DNA of 52,817 bases from an uncultured Bacillota bacterium (GCA_949287815.1 CASEHS010000006.1:1-52817); one strand, 5' to 3'. Positions 18,625 to 27,438 are shown, counted from the stretch's first letter. Notes: generated by a model from the sequence alone, not told the origin. Translations and numbers: made by a program.

Positions 18625-19992
18625 ATGAAACGGTACCTTGCGATCGATATCGGTGCGAGCAGCGGCAGACATATTGCGGGATGGCTGGAAGATGGCAGAC
18701 TGGTCACCGAAGAAGTATACAGATTTGCCAACGCAAACGAAAGGGAGAACGGGCATCTTGTGTGGAATGTTTCCCGTTTGTTTGAAGAAGTTAAAAACGG
18801 GATAGCGACAGCTTTTAAAAAATATGGTGAGATCGAGAGCCTTTCCATAGATACTTGGGCTGTCGACTATGTCTTGATGAACGGTGACAAGGAAATATTG
18901 CCTTGCTATGCTTACCGTGACGACAGGACGGCTCAGCCGATCTCAAAAGTGCATGAGATCATACCTTTTCAGAAGTTATACGCTAAAACGGGGATACAGT
19001 ATCAACCGTTTAACACGATTTATCAGTTGTATGCGGATAAATGCGCGGGGCGGCTGGAAAAGGCGACTGATTATTTGATGATCCCAGAATACCTGATTTA
19101 TAAATTGACGGGCGTAAAGGCGACGGAATACACTAACGCGTCTGCAACAGGACTTGTCAATGCTAAGACACACGATTTTGACAGAGAGATCATCGAAACG
19201 CTTGGACTGGATACGATCGCTTATGGAAAATTAAGACAGCCTGGCTTTTTTGTGGGTAAACTTTCCGATTCAGTCTCGAAAGAGGTGGGCGGCAACACAA
19301 ATGTTGTACTTTGTGCCACACACGATACGGCGAGTGCGGTTCTTGCCGCACCGATCGAAGGGGAAGTTCCTTATATTTCGAGCGGCACGTGGTCTCTTCT
19401 CGGTATAGAGCAGAGCGAAGCGCATACAGATACGGAAAGTATGTCGTATAATTTTTCCAATGAAGGTAGCGTGAATTTTACGTTCAGGTATCAGAAAAAC
19501 ATTATGGGATTGTGGATGATACAATCCGTACGCAAAGAACTTGGAGATATTTCCTTTGCCGAAATGGAAAAAATGGCAAGGGAAAGCAAGACGGACGCGC
19601 TTGTCGACTGCAACGACGAATGTTTTCTTGCTCCCCAAAGTATGTGCGCGACTGTTCGTGAAAAGGCGGGGGAAGATCTCGACGACGGGCAGTTGATCCG
19701 TTGTATTTATCGGAGTCTTGCGCAGTGTTATAAGCAGGCAATTTCCGAAATGAGTCAAAAACTCGGTAAAACGTTCGATACTCTGCATATTATCGGTGGA
19801 GGAAGCAAAGACGGATTTTTAAATCAACTCACAGCGAAAGCCACGGGGCTGAAAGTGGTTGCAGGACCTGCGGAAGCCACTTCCATAGGGAATTTTCTCG
19901 TGCAGATGGTCGCATCAAACGAATGCAAGGATATAGCGGAAGGCAGAAAGATCATTAAAAATTCTTTTCCGCTGAACGTATTCGGAGAATAA
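18625..19992 (+). CDS. rhaB: Rhamnulokinase
   Basis: The 455-residue FGGY-family kinase phosphorylates L-rhamnulose to rhamnulose 1-phosphate with ATP, the second step of L-rhamnose use. Visible family marks are the N-terminal phosphate-binding strand YLAIDIGASSGRH, the substrate region IDTWAVDYVL (about residues 75-85), YRDDRT, then CATHDTASAV and SSGTWSLLG in the middle. The C-terminal ATP-binding part has LHIIGGGSKDGFLNQLTA. Its length is near that of known rhamnulokinases (about 480). AAAAGGGG precedes the ATG. It is first of rhaB-rhaA-rhaD. Confidence 0.95.
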   Translation: MKRYLAIDIGASSGRHIAGWLEDGRLVTEEVYRFANANERENGHLVWNVSRLFEEVKNGIATAFKKYGEIESLSIDTWAVDYVLMNGDKEILPCYAYRDDRTAQPISKVHEIIPFQKLYAKTGIQYQPFNTIYQLYADKCAGRLEKATDYLMIPEYLIYKLTGVKATEYTNASATGLVNAKTHDFDREIIETLGLDTIAYGKLRQPGFFVGKLSDSVSKEVGGNTNVVLCATHDTASAVLAAPIEGEVPYISSGTWSLLGIEQSEAHTDTESMSYNFSNEGSVNFTFRYQKNIMGLWMIQSVRKELGDISFAEMEKMARESKTDALVDCNDECFLAPQSMCATVREKAGEDLDDGQLIRCIYRSLAQCYKQAISEMSQKLGKTFDTLHIIGGGSKDGFLNQLTAKATGLKVVAGPAEATSIGNFLVQMVASNECKDIAEGRKIIKNSFPLNVFGE

Positions 19993-20005
19993 GAAATAAA
20001 TAAAA

Positions 20006-20023
20006 CCGCCGCAAAAGAGGCGG
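20006..20023 (+). other. Small intercistronic hairpin between rhaB and rhaA
   Basis: CCGCC (20006-20010) pairs with GGCGG (20019-20023) in the 60-base gap between the two genes. It is short and has no U-run. It may be a processing or stability site. Confidence 0.3.
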
Positions 20024-20052
20024 AAAGACAGATAAAAACGGAGGATCAGGAA

Positions 20053-21300
20053 ATGGAGAGATATAACGGGGCAAAAGAGATTTTTGCTGAATACGGCGTG
20101 GATACGGAAAAAGCGATATCGGCACTCAAAGAAATAGCGGTTTCCGTACATTGCTGGCAGGGCGACGATGTAGCGGGTTTTGACGGCGGCGGTAAAGCGA
20201 GCGGCGGCATTCAGACGACGGGAAATTATCCCGGCAGGGCAACGACGCCCCAACAGTTGATGCAGGATATCCGCTTTGCATTTTCGTTGATGCCCGGTAA
20301 AAAGCGGTTAAATCTGCACGCAAGTTATGCGATTTTAGGTAAAGACGAGGGTAAAGTTGATCGCGACGAATACAGACCCGAGCACTTTGCGCCTTGGGTA
20401 AAGTTTGCTAAGGAAATCGGTCTGGAAGGTATAGATTTTAACCCGACGTATTTTTCGCATCCGATGGTCAAAGACGGACTTACATTATCCAGCCCTGATG
20501 AGAAAGTGCGCAAATTCTGGGTAAAACATGGTCAGGCTTGTCTTAAAATTGCAGAATATTTTGCGAAAGAGATGAACACCTATTGTATGGTGGATATCTG
20601 GATCCCCGACGGATTGAAAGATGTTCCTGCGGACAGATTGACGCCTCGTCTTCGACTGAAAGATTCATTGGATGAGATTTTGTCCGTCGGCTACGATAAA
20701 GAAAAGGTGCGCGTTGCGGTAGAAAGTAAGGTGTTTGGAATAGGTGTGGAAAGTTACACTGTCGGCAACAACGAATTTTATCAGAATTACGCGGCAACAC
20801 GCGGAATTTGCTGCCTTTTGGATAACGGACATTATCATCCCACGGAAACGGTTTCGGATAAAATTCCCGCGCTTTTGGCTTTCTACGATAAAGTCGCTCT
20901 GCACATAACCAGACCTGTACGTTGGGACAGTGACCACGTAATTTTGCTTGAAGACGAATTGAAAGAGATCTGTAAAGAGATCGTGCGCGGCGGTGCGGAA
21001 AAAGTGATGATCGGACTTGATTATTTCGACGCGTCTATCAACCGTATTTCGGCATGGGTAGTAGGGCAGAGAAATGTGCAGAAAGCGTTGCTTTACGCGC
21101 TTTTGCAGCCTACTGCAAAGTTACAGAAATTGCAGGATGAAGCGAACTTCACCGAACAGATGTATTTGCAGGAAGAGTTGAAAATGCTCCCGTATGGAGA
21201 CGTTTGGAAAGAATATCTCGAAAGGTACGGTTTTGAGGGTGATGACTGGTTTAATAAAGTCAAAGAATACGAAAAAGAGATCGGAAAGGAGAGAATGTAA
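20053..21300 (+). CDS. rhaA: L-rhamnose isomerase
   Basis: The 415-residue enzyme converts L-rhamnose to L-rhamnulose and uses two divalent metal ions in the active site. It matches the family over its full length (known enzymes are about 420 residues): VHCWQGDDVAGF near residue 35, SGGIQTTGNYPG near 57, KRLNLHASYAI near 90, GIDFNPTYFSHP near 125, and LLDNGHYHPTE near 255 with metal ligands. HITRPVRWDSDHV near residue 282 and GLDYFDASINRI near 320 follow. GGAGG lies just upstream of the ATG. It is second in the rha operon. Confidence 0.97.
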   Translation: MERYNGAKEIFAEYGVDTEKAISALKEIAVSVHCWQGDDVAGFDGGGKASGGIQTTGNYPGRATTPQQLMQDIRFAFSLMPGKKRLNLHASYAILGKDEGKVDRDEYRPEHFAPWVKFAKEIGLEGIDFNPTYFSHPMVKDGLTLSSPDEKVRKFWVKHGQACLKIAEYFAKEMNTYCMVDIWIPDGLKDVPADRLTPRLRLKDSLDEILSVGYDKEKVRVAVESKVFGIGVESYTVGNNEFYQNYAATRGICCLLDNGHYHPTETVSDKIPALLAFYDKVALHITRPVRWDSDHVILLEDELKEICKEIVRGGAEKVMIGLDYFDASINRISAWVVGQRNVQKALLYALLQPTAKLQKLQDEANFTEQMYLQEELKMLPYGDVWKEYLERYGFEGDDWFNKVKEYEKEIGKERM

Positions 21301-21301
21301 A

Positions 21302-22129
21302 ATGAAAGATATATTGAAAGCCCCCTTTGTGCGGGAGATGATGGATACAACGGCGAACATGTACCGTCTCGGCTGGGATGAGCGGAACGGAGGAAATATT
21401 TCTTACCTTCTGGATGAAAAGGAAGTTGCAGAGTATCTGGACGTAAATAAAGTGATCCGCGAAATTCCTACGGGATTTGTTGCGAAATCTTTGGTCGGAA
21501 AAATTTTCATCGTTACGGGAACGGGCAAATACTTCAAGAACGTAGAAAAAGATCCCGAAACCAATCTCGGTATCATTCGTATCAAAGAGGACGCAACGAC
21601 GGCACAGCTTCTTTGGGGATACAAGGACGGAGGAAGGTTTACATCCGAACTTCCTGCACACCTGATGAGCCATATGGCGCGTTTGAAAGTTGATCCCGAA
21701 AACAGAGTTGTCATGCACTCACATCCTACATATACACTTGCAATGAATTATGTGCATGAGCTTGACGAGAAAAAATTTACGCACACCCTGTGGGAAATGT
21801 GTACGGAATGTATCGTTGTATTTCCTGACGGTATCGGGGTGCTTCCTTGGATGCTTTGCGGAACCAACTCTATCGGTGAAGCAACTGCAAAGAAAATGGA
21901 AGAATTCCGCCTTGTAGTATGGGGTATGCACGGTATTTACGGCGCAGGCAAGACGATGGACGAAGCATTCGGACTGATCGAAACGGTGGAAAAGGCCGCA
22001 CAGATCTATATGCTTACGGCACATCTTCCCAGAGTGAATACGATCAAAGAAGAGGAAATGGTCAGTCTGGCAGAACTTTTCAAGGTAAATTATCGTAAAG
22101 ATTTTCTCGATATGTTCAACAATAAGTAA
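21302..22129 (+). CDS. rhaD: Rhamnulose-1-phosphate aldolase
   Basis: The 275-residue class II aldolase splits L-rhamnulose 1-phosphate into dihydroxyacetone phosphate and L-lactaldehyde, completing rhamnose entry to glycolysis. Zinc-binding residues are visible in the MHSHPT motif (about residues 139-144) and in WGMHGIYG (about residue 210). Other family marks are GGNIS near residue 30 and GRFTSELPAHL near 112. The length equals that of the E. coli enzyme (274). The frame is open upstream into rhaA, but the ATG at 21302 has AAGGAG ten bases before it and starts one base after the rhaA stop, so it is the start. Confidence 0.96.
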   Translation: MKDILKAPFVREMMDTTANMYRLGWDERNGGNISYLLDEKEVAEYLDVNKVIREIPTGFVAKSLVGKIFIVTGTGKYFKNVEKDPETNLGIIRIKEDATTAQLLWGYKDGGRFTSELPAHLMSHMARLKVDPENRVVMHSHPTYTLAMNYVHELDEKKFTHTLWEMCTECIVVFPDGIGVLPWMLCGTNSIGEATAKKMEEFRLVVWGMHGIYGAGKTMDEAFGLIETVEKAAQIYMLTAHLPRVNTIKEEEMVSLAELFKVNYRKDFLDMFNNK

Positions 22130-22146
22130 TTTAAATAAATAAAAAT

Positions 22147-22184
22147 TAAAAAAGGAACAGCTTTTGATTGGCTGTTCCTTTTTA
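22147..22184 (+). terminator. Terminator of the rhaBAD operon
   Basis: AAAGGAACAGC (22151-22161) pairs with GCTGTTCCTTT (22171-22181), flanked by an A-run before and a T-run after. It is a typical rho-independent terminator. Confidence 0.92.
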
Positions 22185-22194
22185 ATTTACAATA

Positions 22195-22223
22195 TTGACA
22201 ATGGTTATTTTTTATGATAGAAT
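22195..22223 (+). promoter_or_regulatory. Promoter of the three-gene membrane cassette
   Basis: A consensus TTGACA (22195-22200), a 17-base spacer and TAGAAT (22218-22223) lie between the rhaD terminator and the next gene. The cassette is therefore transcribed separately from the rhamnose operon. Confidence 0.75.
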
Positions 22224-22251
22224 ACAGTAAACAAAAAAAGTGGTGGGAAAG

Positions 22252-22704
22252 ATGGAAAAAGAATTGCTGCAAATGCAATTTAAAGAAAGGCTTAGCCGAA
22301 CTTTGTTAAGATTAAACTGGGTGGTCGCTGTTGCGGCGATGTTGCCTGTTTTATCAAAAATAATCGTTGGTGTGGCGGTTATAGGCACGGGACTTTATTT
22401 TTTGGTGCTTATAACGATCACAATAATGACATTATGCGTGCTTTTACTGAATGATAAATTCAGGGCGTTGTACAATACAGACAAATTGGACGATTTACAG
22501 CATCTGTCAGAAAAGATCATAGAAGCATATAAGGTGGCAATGCCTGTTCTGGTAAGTATTTCCTTAATAATGTCTGCAATTATTCTTGTGTTGATGTTAA
22601 AAAAGGGAGAGGGGGAACATAAAACAGGCAGAATTGTGTCTGTTGCAATGAGTGTTTTATTTGTTTTGATAGCGACCCTCATATATTATATAAAAGTGGT
22701 TTAA
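22252..22704 (+). CDS. Four-helix integral membrane protein of unknown function
   Basis: This gene is not recognised. The 150-residue product has four likely membrane helices, at about residues 18-34, 37-60, 88-110 and 122-146. A short charged loop lies between the second and third (NDKFRALYNTDKLDDLQHLSEKIIEAYK). No enzymatic motif is visible. The first of three closely spaced genes, it is ten bases from the next and probably acts with both. A GTG at 22240 is in frame, but the ATG at 22252 follows a GGTGGGA sequence and is preferred. Confidence 0.7.
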   Translation: MEKELLQMQFKERLSRTLLRLNWVVAVAAMLPVLSKIIVGVAVIGTGLYFLVLITITIMTLCVLLLNDKFRALYNTDKLDDLQHLSEKIIEAYKVAMPVLVSISLIMSAIILVLMLKKGEGEHKTGRIVSVAMSVLFVLIATLIYYIKVV

Positions 22705-22714
22705 AGAGGGAAAT

Positions 22715-23209
22715 ATGAAAGTTTTTCTTATAAACAGGGCGGACATACAGTTTTTCTCAGGCGAGGAAAAGTTATGCGTTTTTAAAGAAAACGGCAGAGA
22801 ATTTATAGACGCTCCGCTTTTGCAGGAAGGAAGAGTTTCTCTGCGAGCGGTCAGAAAACCTGAACTTTTTCATCGGTTTTGGTGGCTGTATGCCGCATTT
22901 TTTTGGATAATCGGAATATTTGGATTATTTACGCCAAAATATTCTCGTTTTGATTATGGTTTGGATTGCAGTATTACGTTGGACGTAGGACAGAGCCAGG
23001 ATATCTGGCTCAGATTCAATCATTATGTGAATAAGAAGTCAAAAGTTACTGTTTCGGCAGTCGCGGTTTCGGACGGTGTGAATGCGCAGATAGAAAACGG
23101 TTTTTACATTTATGATAAAATTTCACGCAGACGAAGAAGGATTTATAAACTGTTTTCCTGGCTTTTGCGGATCGTTATGATAATAGCGATTTGTTTAATA
23201 ATAATTTAA
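22715..23209 (+). CDS. Membrane protein of unknown function, two helices flanking a beta-rich domain
   Basis: This gene is not recognised. The 164-residue product begins with a polar N-terminal region of about 50 residues (MKVFLINRADIQFFSG). A first helix covers about residues 53-70 (FWWLYAAFFWIIGIFGLF). A beta-rich middle (DYGLDCSITLDVGQSQDIW) follows, then a second helix at the very C-terminus (IVMIIAICLIII) preceded by a basic SRRRRR stretch. It lies between a four-helix membrane protein and a YugP-like protein and is probably part of the same complex. Confidence 0.7.
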   Translation: MKVFLINRADIQFFSGEEKLCVFKENGREFIDAPLLQEGRVSLRAVRKPELFHRFWWLYAAFFWIIGIFGLFTPKYSRFDYGLDCSITLDVGQSQDIWLRFNHYVNKKSKVTVSAVAVSDGVNAQIENGFYIYDKISRRRRRIYKLFSWLLRIVMIIAICLIII

Positions 23210-23224
23210 TTGGGAGAGTGAAAA

Positions 23225-23989
23225 ATGTTTAATTTAATGGCGGCAAAAATTGACGGTTTAGAAATTGCTTATATAGCAGTTGGTATTTTATTGGGGATAG
23301 CGATTATAGCGGCGTTGATTGCGCAGATAGTTATAGCGATCGGATATTGGCGAGGAAACCGCACGAATAATTCTCTTGGCCTTTCGGGCGGAGAGTATGC
23401 TCGGAAACTTCTCGATCAGAACGGAATGCCCGATGTTCAAGTCAAAAAATGCGGCATTATTCGTACTCTTTTATTTGGAAATCATTATAGTATTTCCAAA
23501 AGAACAGTTTACCTTCGTATGAGAACGATCAATAAACAGAGTCTTACCGCTGTTGCGATGGCAGCGCAAAAAGTTGCGCTTGCCGAACAGCACAGGGACG
23601 GTGATGCAAAAATGATTGTTCGCAGCCGTTTGCAAGGGCTCGGCGTGTTTGCTCCGATCCTATTCGTGCCGTTGGTTCTGATAGGTTTTTTGGTTGATAT
23701 ATTTGTATTGCAGACTCTTTTATTTTCCCTTGTTGCGGCAGGCATCGGCTTGCTCTTTGTTGTATTTGGTTTTATAGTGACTGTTTTAAATGTTCCGGTA
23801 GAAAAGAAAGCAATGGATCGTGCCCAGGTGTTGTTGGAGGCTGAATTAGCAGCGGGCGAAGTGATGACTGTTAAAAAAATCTTCCGCAGCTATATGGTGG
23901 AATATGTCTTGCAGTTCATTATTGCGATTTTACGGATTATCCAGCTCATCTTAAAAATACTGATGAGTGTTCGAAAAAATAAAGAATAA
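23225..23989 (+). CDS. YugP-like membrane metallopeptidase homologue lacking the HEXXH zinc motif
   Basis: The 254-residue product follows the layout of YugP-type zinc metallopeptidases (Zn_peptidase_2 family). It has an N-terminal membrane helix; the region LSGGEYARKLLDQNGMPDVQVKK, equal to the family's TGaevAr.iLd.nGl.dV; NHYSISKRTVYLRM, equal to DHYDP..kvvrLS; two central helices; and VTVLNVPVEKKAMDRAQVLL, equal to VTLPVEfdAS.RA. At the active site, where the family has AHEVGHAIQ, this protein reads AQKVALAEQ (Gln115-Lys-Val-Ala-Leu119). Both zinc-binding histidines and the catalytic glutamate are therefore absent and it cannot be a working zinc protease of this class. The gene is otherwise intact with a normal start (GGGAGAG upstream), so a non-catalytic scaffold or chaperone role is more likely than decay. 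Confidence 0.8.
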   Translation: MFNLMAAKIDGLEIAYIAVGILLGIAIIAALIAQIVIAIGYWRGNRTNNSLGLSGGEYARKLLDQNGMPDVQVKKCGIIRTLLFGNHYSISKRTVYLRMRTINKQSLTAVAMAAQKVALAEQHRDGDAKMIVRSRLQGLGVFAPILFVPLVLIGFLVDIFVLQTLLFSLVAAGIGLLFVVFGFIVTVLNVPVEKKAMDRAQVLLEAELAAGEVMTVKKIFRSYMVEYVLQFIIAILRIIQLILKILMSVRKNKE

Positions 23990-23998
23990 AAAATATCT

Positions 23999-24037
23999 CA
24001 AAAGGCACTGCGTTGAAAAAATAAGCGGTGCCTTTTT
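23999..24037 (+). terminator. Terminator after the membrane cassette
   Basis: AAAGGCACTGC (24001-24011) pairs with GCGGTGCCTTT (24025-24035) through one G-U pair and is followed by a T-run. Confidence 0.88.
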
Positions 24038-24173
24038 ATATGCGAAAAAATCCAATATTATAAAGGTATGGGTTACAAATGTAAAGATAAGTACGAAAAA
24101 TTTTTTTAATAATCAGTATACAAATAATATCATTTATGGTATACTTTCAAAGAACACGTTTTAGGAGGAGCAT

Positions 24174-26318
24174 ATGATCAGGAAGAAGGGGCAGATAATA
24201 CGTCTGGATACGCCAAATACAACGCTTGTTATTAAAGCGGATACGGCACAGTACATATATTATGGTAAAAAACTGGTAAGCGCGGGCGGCTTTGATGCAG
24301 AGGTGTTCAGTCATCGTGATTATAAAATCTTTTCCGATTGGCACGGCTATGATTATGCGGAAAACAGTTTGCTTTTTGATAATGCAGACGCTGGTTTTAC
24401 CGCGTCATTTACCTTTTCAAAAAGCAGAATTCTTGATGAAAAACCTGAAATAGAGGGTTTGCCTACTTCTTATGGCGAAGGAAAAACCCTTGAAGTGAAA
24501 TATATTGATCTGCCTACTAAAATCAGTTTGTATCTGTATTATACAGTCTATGACGACAGTGATGTGATCGCTGTATCGGCAAAGCTAGTTAACGGTTCAA
24601 AAAAGGAGATAAAACTTCGCAGATTCATGAGTTTGCAGCTCGATTTTCAAGGTGTAGATTACTCTTTTGTTACGTTTGAAGGGGAGTGGGCGAGAGAACG
24701 TCAGAAAATCAGCAGAAAGATCGAGAGCGGAACGTTTGTAAACGAATCGAGAAAAGGAATGTCTTCTCATGCTAATAATCCCTTTGTCATGGCGGAAAAA
24801 GAGGGGGCTGTATACGGTTTCAATCTTTTATACTCGGGCAACCATAAAGAAGTGATGAACTGTACAGGCGGTTACAGGACACGTATTCTTACGGGTATGA
24901 ACGACTTTATGTTCGAATGGCCTCTTGCTCCGGGGGAATCTTTTTCTACGCCGGAGGCAGTCATGTGCTTTGCGACCGATGCCGATAAAATGAGCAGTCA
25001 AATGCACGAATTCGTTGTAGAGCATATCGTACGCGGAAAATGGAAAAGAAAAGAGCGTCCTATTCTTGTAAACAATTGGGAAGGAACTTATTTTAATTTT
25101 AATGAAGAAAAGCTTTTAGAAATTGCTGCGGCAGCGAAAAAGACGGGGGTGGAGCTTTTTGTCCTTGACGATGGTTGGTTCGGAAAGCGTGACAACGATC
25201 GTTGTTCTTTGGGTGACTGGACGGACAATATCGAAAAGACAGGGGGCGGGCTTGCACAGCTTGCCGATAAGATAAGAGCACTGGGGCTTGATTTCGGAAT
25301 TTGGGTAGAGCCTGAAATGATCAGTGAAGACAGCGATCTTTTCCGTGCGCATCCTAATTATGCTATACGTATTCCAGGCAGAGATCCTTATAGACATCGC
25401 CATCAGTTATGTCTGAATATGGCGGATGAAAGAGTACAGAATTATGTGATCCGTGCGATCAGCGATGTGATTTCTCGCAGTAAAGCTGCTTATGTAAAAT
25501 GGGATTATAACCGCTCTGTTACTGACTGTTATGCAAAGGGTATAGCTTCAGGTGAGTTTTATCACAGATATATTCTCGGCGTATACAGGGTGATCTCAAA
25601 GATCATGAAAAAATTCCCGAACGTTTTGTTTGAAGGTTGTGCTGGTGGCGGCGGAAGATTTGACCTCGGCATGTTCTGCTATTTCCCGCAGTTCTGGACA
25701 AGCGATGATACGGATGCCCGTATGCGCATTAAAATACAAAGCGGAACATCTTACGGATATCCGCAGAGAGTAATGGGGGCGCATGTTTCTGCAGTTCCGA
25801 ACCACCAGACGCTGAACAGCAATCCGATCGAAACGCGCTTTAATGTTGCGCTTGGAGGCGTTCTAGGGTATGAGCTGGATATGTCGCAGATGAGTGAAGA
25901 GGATACAGCGGCTGTTACTTCCCAGATCAGCTTTTATAAACAATATCGTCAACTTTTACAGTTTGGTGATTTTTATAGGTTAGGCGACGCATTTGGCGGT
26001 AAAGAGAGCGGATTTATGTTTGTATCTAAAGATAAATCGTTTGCGCTTGCTTCCGTATTTGTAACGGAAAGATTCGTCAATACATACGACGACAGAGATT
26101 ATTCCATAAAATTCAAAGGTCTGAACGAAGCTTTTGTCTACGAAGTATCTCAGAGGAAACAAAACAATTACGATACAGATTCTTGTTTTACTGCCGGCGG
26201 AGATATTTTGATGAATGGCGGCGTGAAACTCAGCGGGATTTTTCAGGATACACAGGCGCAGAAAAACAGCGGTTGCGTATTCAGTCGGGTGTATATTTTT
26301 AATAAAGTGAAAAAGTAA
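24174..26318 (+). CDS. Alpha-galactosidase, GH36
   Basis: The 714-residue enzyme releases terminal alpha-linked galactose from raffinose-family sugars, melibiose or galactomannan pieces. It has no signal peptide, so it acts in the cytoplasm. The layout is that of GH36: an N-terminal beta-sandwich (to about residue 290), then a TIM barrel with RPILVNNWEGTYF, LFVLDDGWFGKR and GIWVEPEMIS. Next come the nucleophile in VKWDYNRS (Asp444) and the acid/base in FWTSDDTDA (Asp511), near CAGGGGRFDLGM. A C-terminal beta domain ends the protein. Its length is close to RafA and other bacterial GH36 enzymes (about 710-730). AGGAGG lies five bases before the ATG, and a TATACT -10 box is at 24140-24145 with no good -35 box. 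It is followed by rdgB after one base, which is an unusual partner. Confidence 0.95.
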   Translation: MIRKKGQIIRLDTPNTTLVIKADTAQYIYYGKKLVSAGGFDAEVFSHRDYKIFSDWHGYDYAENSLLFDNADAGFTASFTFSKSRILDEKPEIEGLPTSYGEGKTLEVKYIDLPTKISLYLYYTVYDDSDVIAVSAKLVNGSKKEIKLRRFMSLQLDFQGVDYSFVTFEGEWARERQKISRKIESGTFVNESRKGMSSHANNPFVMAEKEGAVYGFNLLYSGNHKEVMNCTGGYRTRILTGMNDFMFEWPLAPGESFSTPEAVMCFATDADKMSSQMHEFVVEHIVRGKWKRKERPILVNNWEGTYFNFNEEKLLEIAAAAKKTGVELFVLDDGWFGKRDNDRCSLGDWTDNIEKTGGGLAQLADKIRALGLDFGIWVEPEMISEDSDLFRAHPNYAIRIPGRDPYRHRHQLCLNMADERVQNYVIRAISDVISRSKAAYVKWDYNRSVTDCYAKGIASGEFYHRYILGVYRVISKIMKKFPNVLFEGCAGGGGRFDLGMFCYFPQFWTSDDTDARMRIKIQSGTSYGYPQRVMGAHVSAVPNHQTLNSNPIETRFNVALGGVLGYELDMSQMSEEDTAAVTSQISFYKQYRQLLQFGDFYRLGDAFGGKESGFMFVSKDKSFALASVFVTERFVNTYDDRDYSIKFKGLNEAFVYEVSQRKQNNYDTDSCFTAGGDILMNGGVKLSGIFQDTQAQKNSGCVFSRVYIFNKVKK

Positions 26319-26319
26319 A

Positions 26320-26907
26320 ATGGAAAAGATAGTAGTTGCGAGCGGAAACGCTGGAAAGATCCGCGAAATAAAAACTATTTTTCAGGGTTATGAAATCATA
26401 TCCATGCGTGATGCGGGATTTAACGGTGATCCTGAAGAAACGGGAAAAACTTTTGAAGAAAATGCTATAATCAAAGCGCGTGCGGTAAGTGAGGCACTGG
26501 CGAGTAATGCTCTTGCGGACGATTCGGGGCTTTGCGTAGAAGCGTTGGGTGGTGCGCCCGGAGTATTTAGCGCAAGATACGCGGGAGAACACGGAAATGA
26601 TGCCGCGAACAATGCAAAACTTTTAGAAGAACTGAAAGGTGTTCCCGAAAAAGACAGAGGGGCGTATTTTGAAAGTTGCGTAGCACTTTGTTTAAAAGAC
26701 GGAAGAGTGATCACCGCATTCGGCAGGGTTTACGGGAAAATTCTTTTTGCATTGGAAGGGAGCGCAGGATTTGGATATGATCCGCTCTTTTATAGCGAAG
26801 AATTGAAGAAAAGTTTCGGTACAGCGACGGCTGAAGAAAAAAACTCAGTTTCGCACAGAGCAAAAGCTTTGGCTGCGCTCGCTGAAAAAATGAAGTCAGA
26901 ATTATGA
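26320..26907 (+). CDS. rdgB: XTP/dITP diphosphatase (non-canonical purine NTP pyrophosphatase)
   Basis: The 195-residue HAM1/RdgB-family enzyme hydrolyses XTP, dITP and related deaminated nucleotides to the monophosphate, keeping them out of DNA and RNA. Family marks are SGNAGKIREI at the N-terminus, LADDSGLCVEALGGAPGVFSARYAG near residue 67, and GFGYDPLF near residue 150, with a C-terminal SHRAKAL. It starts one base after the alpha-galactosidase stop without a clear ribosome binding site, so it is likely translated by coupling. It overlaps the next gene by four bases (ATGA). Confidence 0.95.
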   Translation: MEKIVVASGNAGKIREIKTIFQGYEIISMRDAGFNGDPEETGKTFEENAIIKARAVSEALASNALADDSGLCVEALGGAPGVFSARYAGEHGNDAANNAKLLEELKGVPEKDRGAYFESCVALCLKDGRVITAFGRVYGKILFALEGSAGFGYDPLFYSEELKKSFGTATAEEKNSVSHRAKALAALAEKMKSEL

Positions 26908-27374
26908 AAACTATCGTAGTGATTTCGGATACGCACCGCAATCTTTCGCCTCTTTCAAAAATCTCGACAGTTTTGAGCGAATGTGATTATATCATTCATT
27001 TGGGTGATATGGCTTCGGACGCTCGTGAAATTTTCAGAGAATATCCTGAAAAGACGTATGTTCTTGCTGGTAACAATGATTTTTTCGGCGGACAGAACGA
27101 ATTGGTTTTAGATGTGGAGGGCAGAAGAATATTTGCCTGTCATGGACACAGATACGGTGTGAAAAGCGGAACGGAGCGCTTGGTTGCCGCGGCAAAAGAA
27201 CGTTTTTGCGATATTGCTCTTTACGGACATACTCACATCTCGGAAGTGCGGGAAGAAGATGGGGTTTTGCTCGTTAACCCAGGTTGCATGACACGTTTTT
27301 CTCCACGTGATACTTATTGTTATCTTGTGATCAATGACAAGAAAGCGGTCCCTACGATCGTTGAGATCAGGTAA
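26904..27374 (+). CDS. YfcE-family metallophosphoesterase
   Basis: The 156-residue protein has all metal-binding motifs of the calcineurin-like YfcE/MJ0936 family: ISDTHRN near residue 8, HLGDM near 32, AGNNDF near 54, CHGHRYG near 76, and GHTHISE near 105. NPGCMTRF near residue 117 completes the family pattern. Such enzymes bind two metals and hydrolyse phosphodiesters in vitro; the natural substrate is unknown. It commonly sits next to rdgB in Bacillota, as here, with a four-base overlap. Confidence 0.92.
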   Translation: MKTIVVISDTHRNLSPLSKISTVLSECDYIIHLGDMASDAREIFREYPEKTYVLAGNNDFFGGQNELVLDVEGRRIFACHGHRYGVKSGTERLVAAAKERFCDIALYGHTHISEVREEDGVLLVNPGCMTRFSPRDTYCYLVINDKKAVPTIVEIR

Positions 27375-27438
27375 TTTCAGATTATAAAAAGCTTATAAAA
27401 TTACCCCTTAAAATTAAAAAATTGATAAAATAATAAAA

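Noticed and set aside
21194-21301. An N-terminal extension of rhaD into rhaA
   Set aside because: The ATG at 21302 has a good ribosome binding site and gives the normal length of 275 residues; the extension overlaps rhaA coding sequence.
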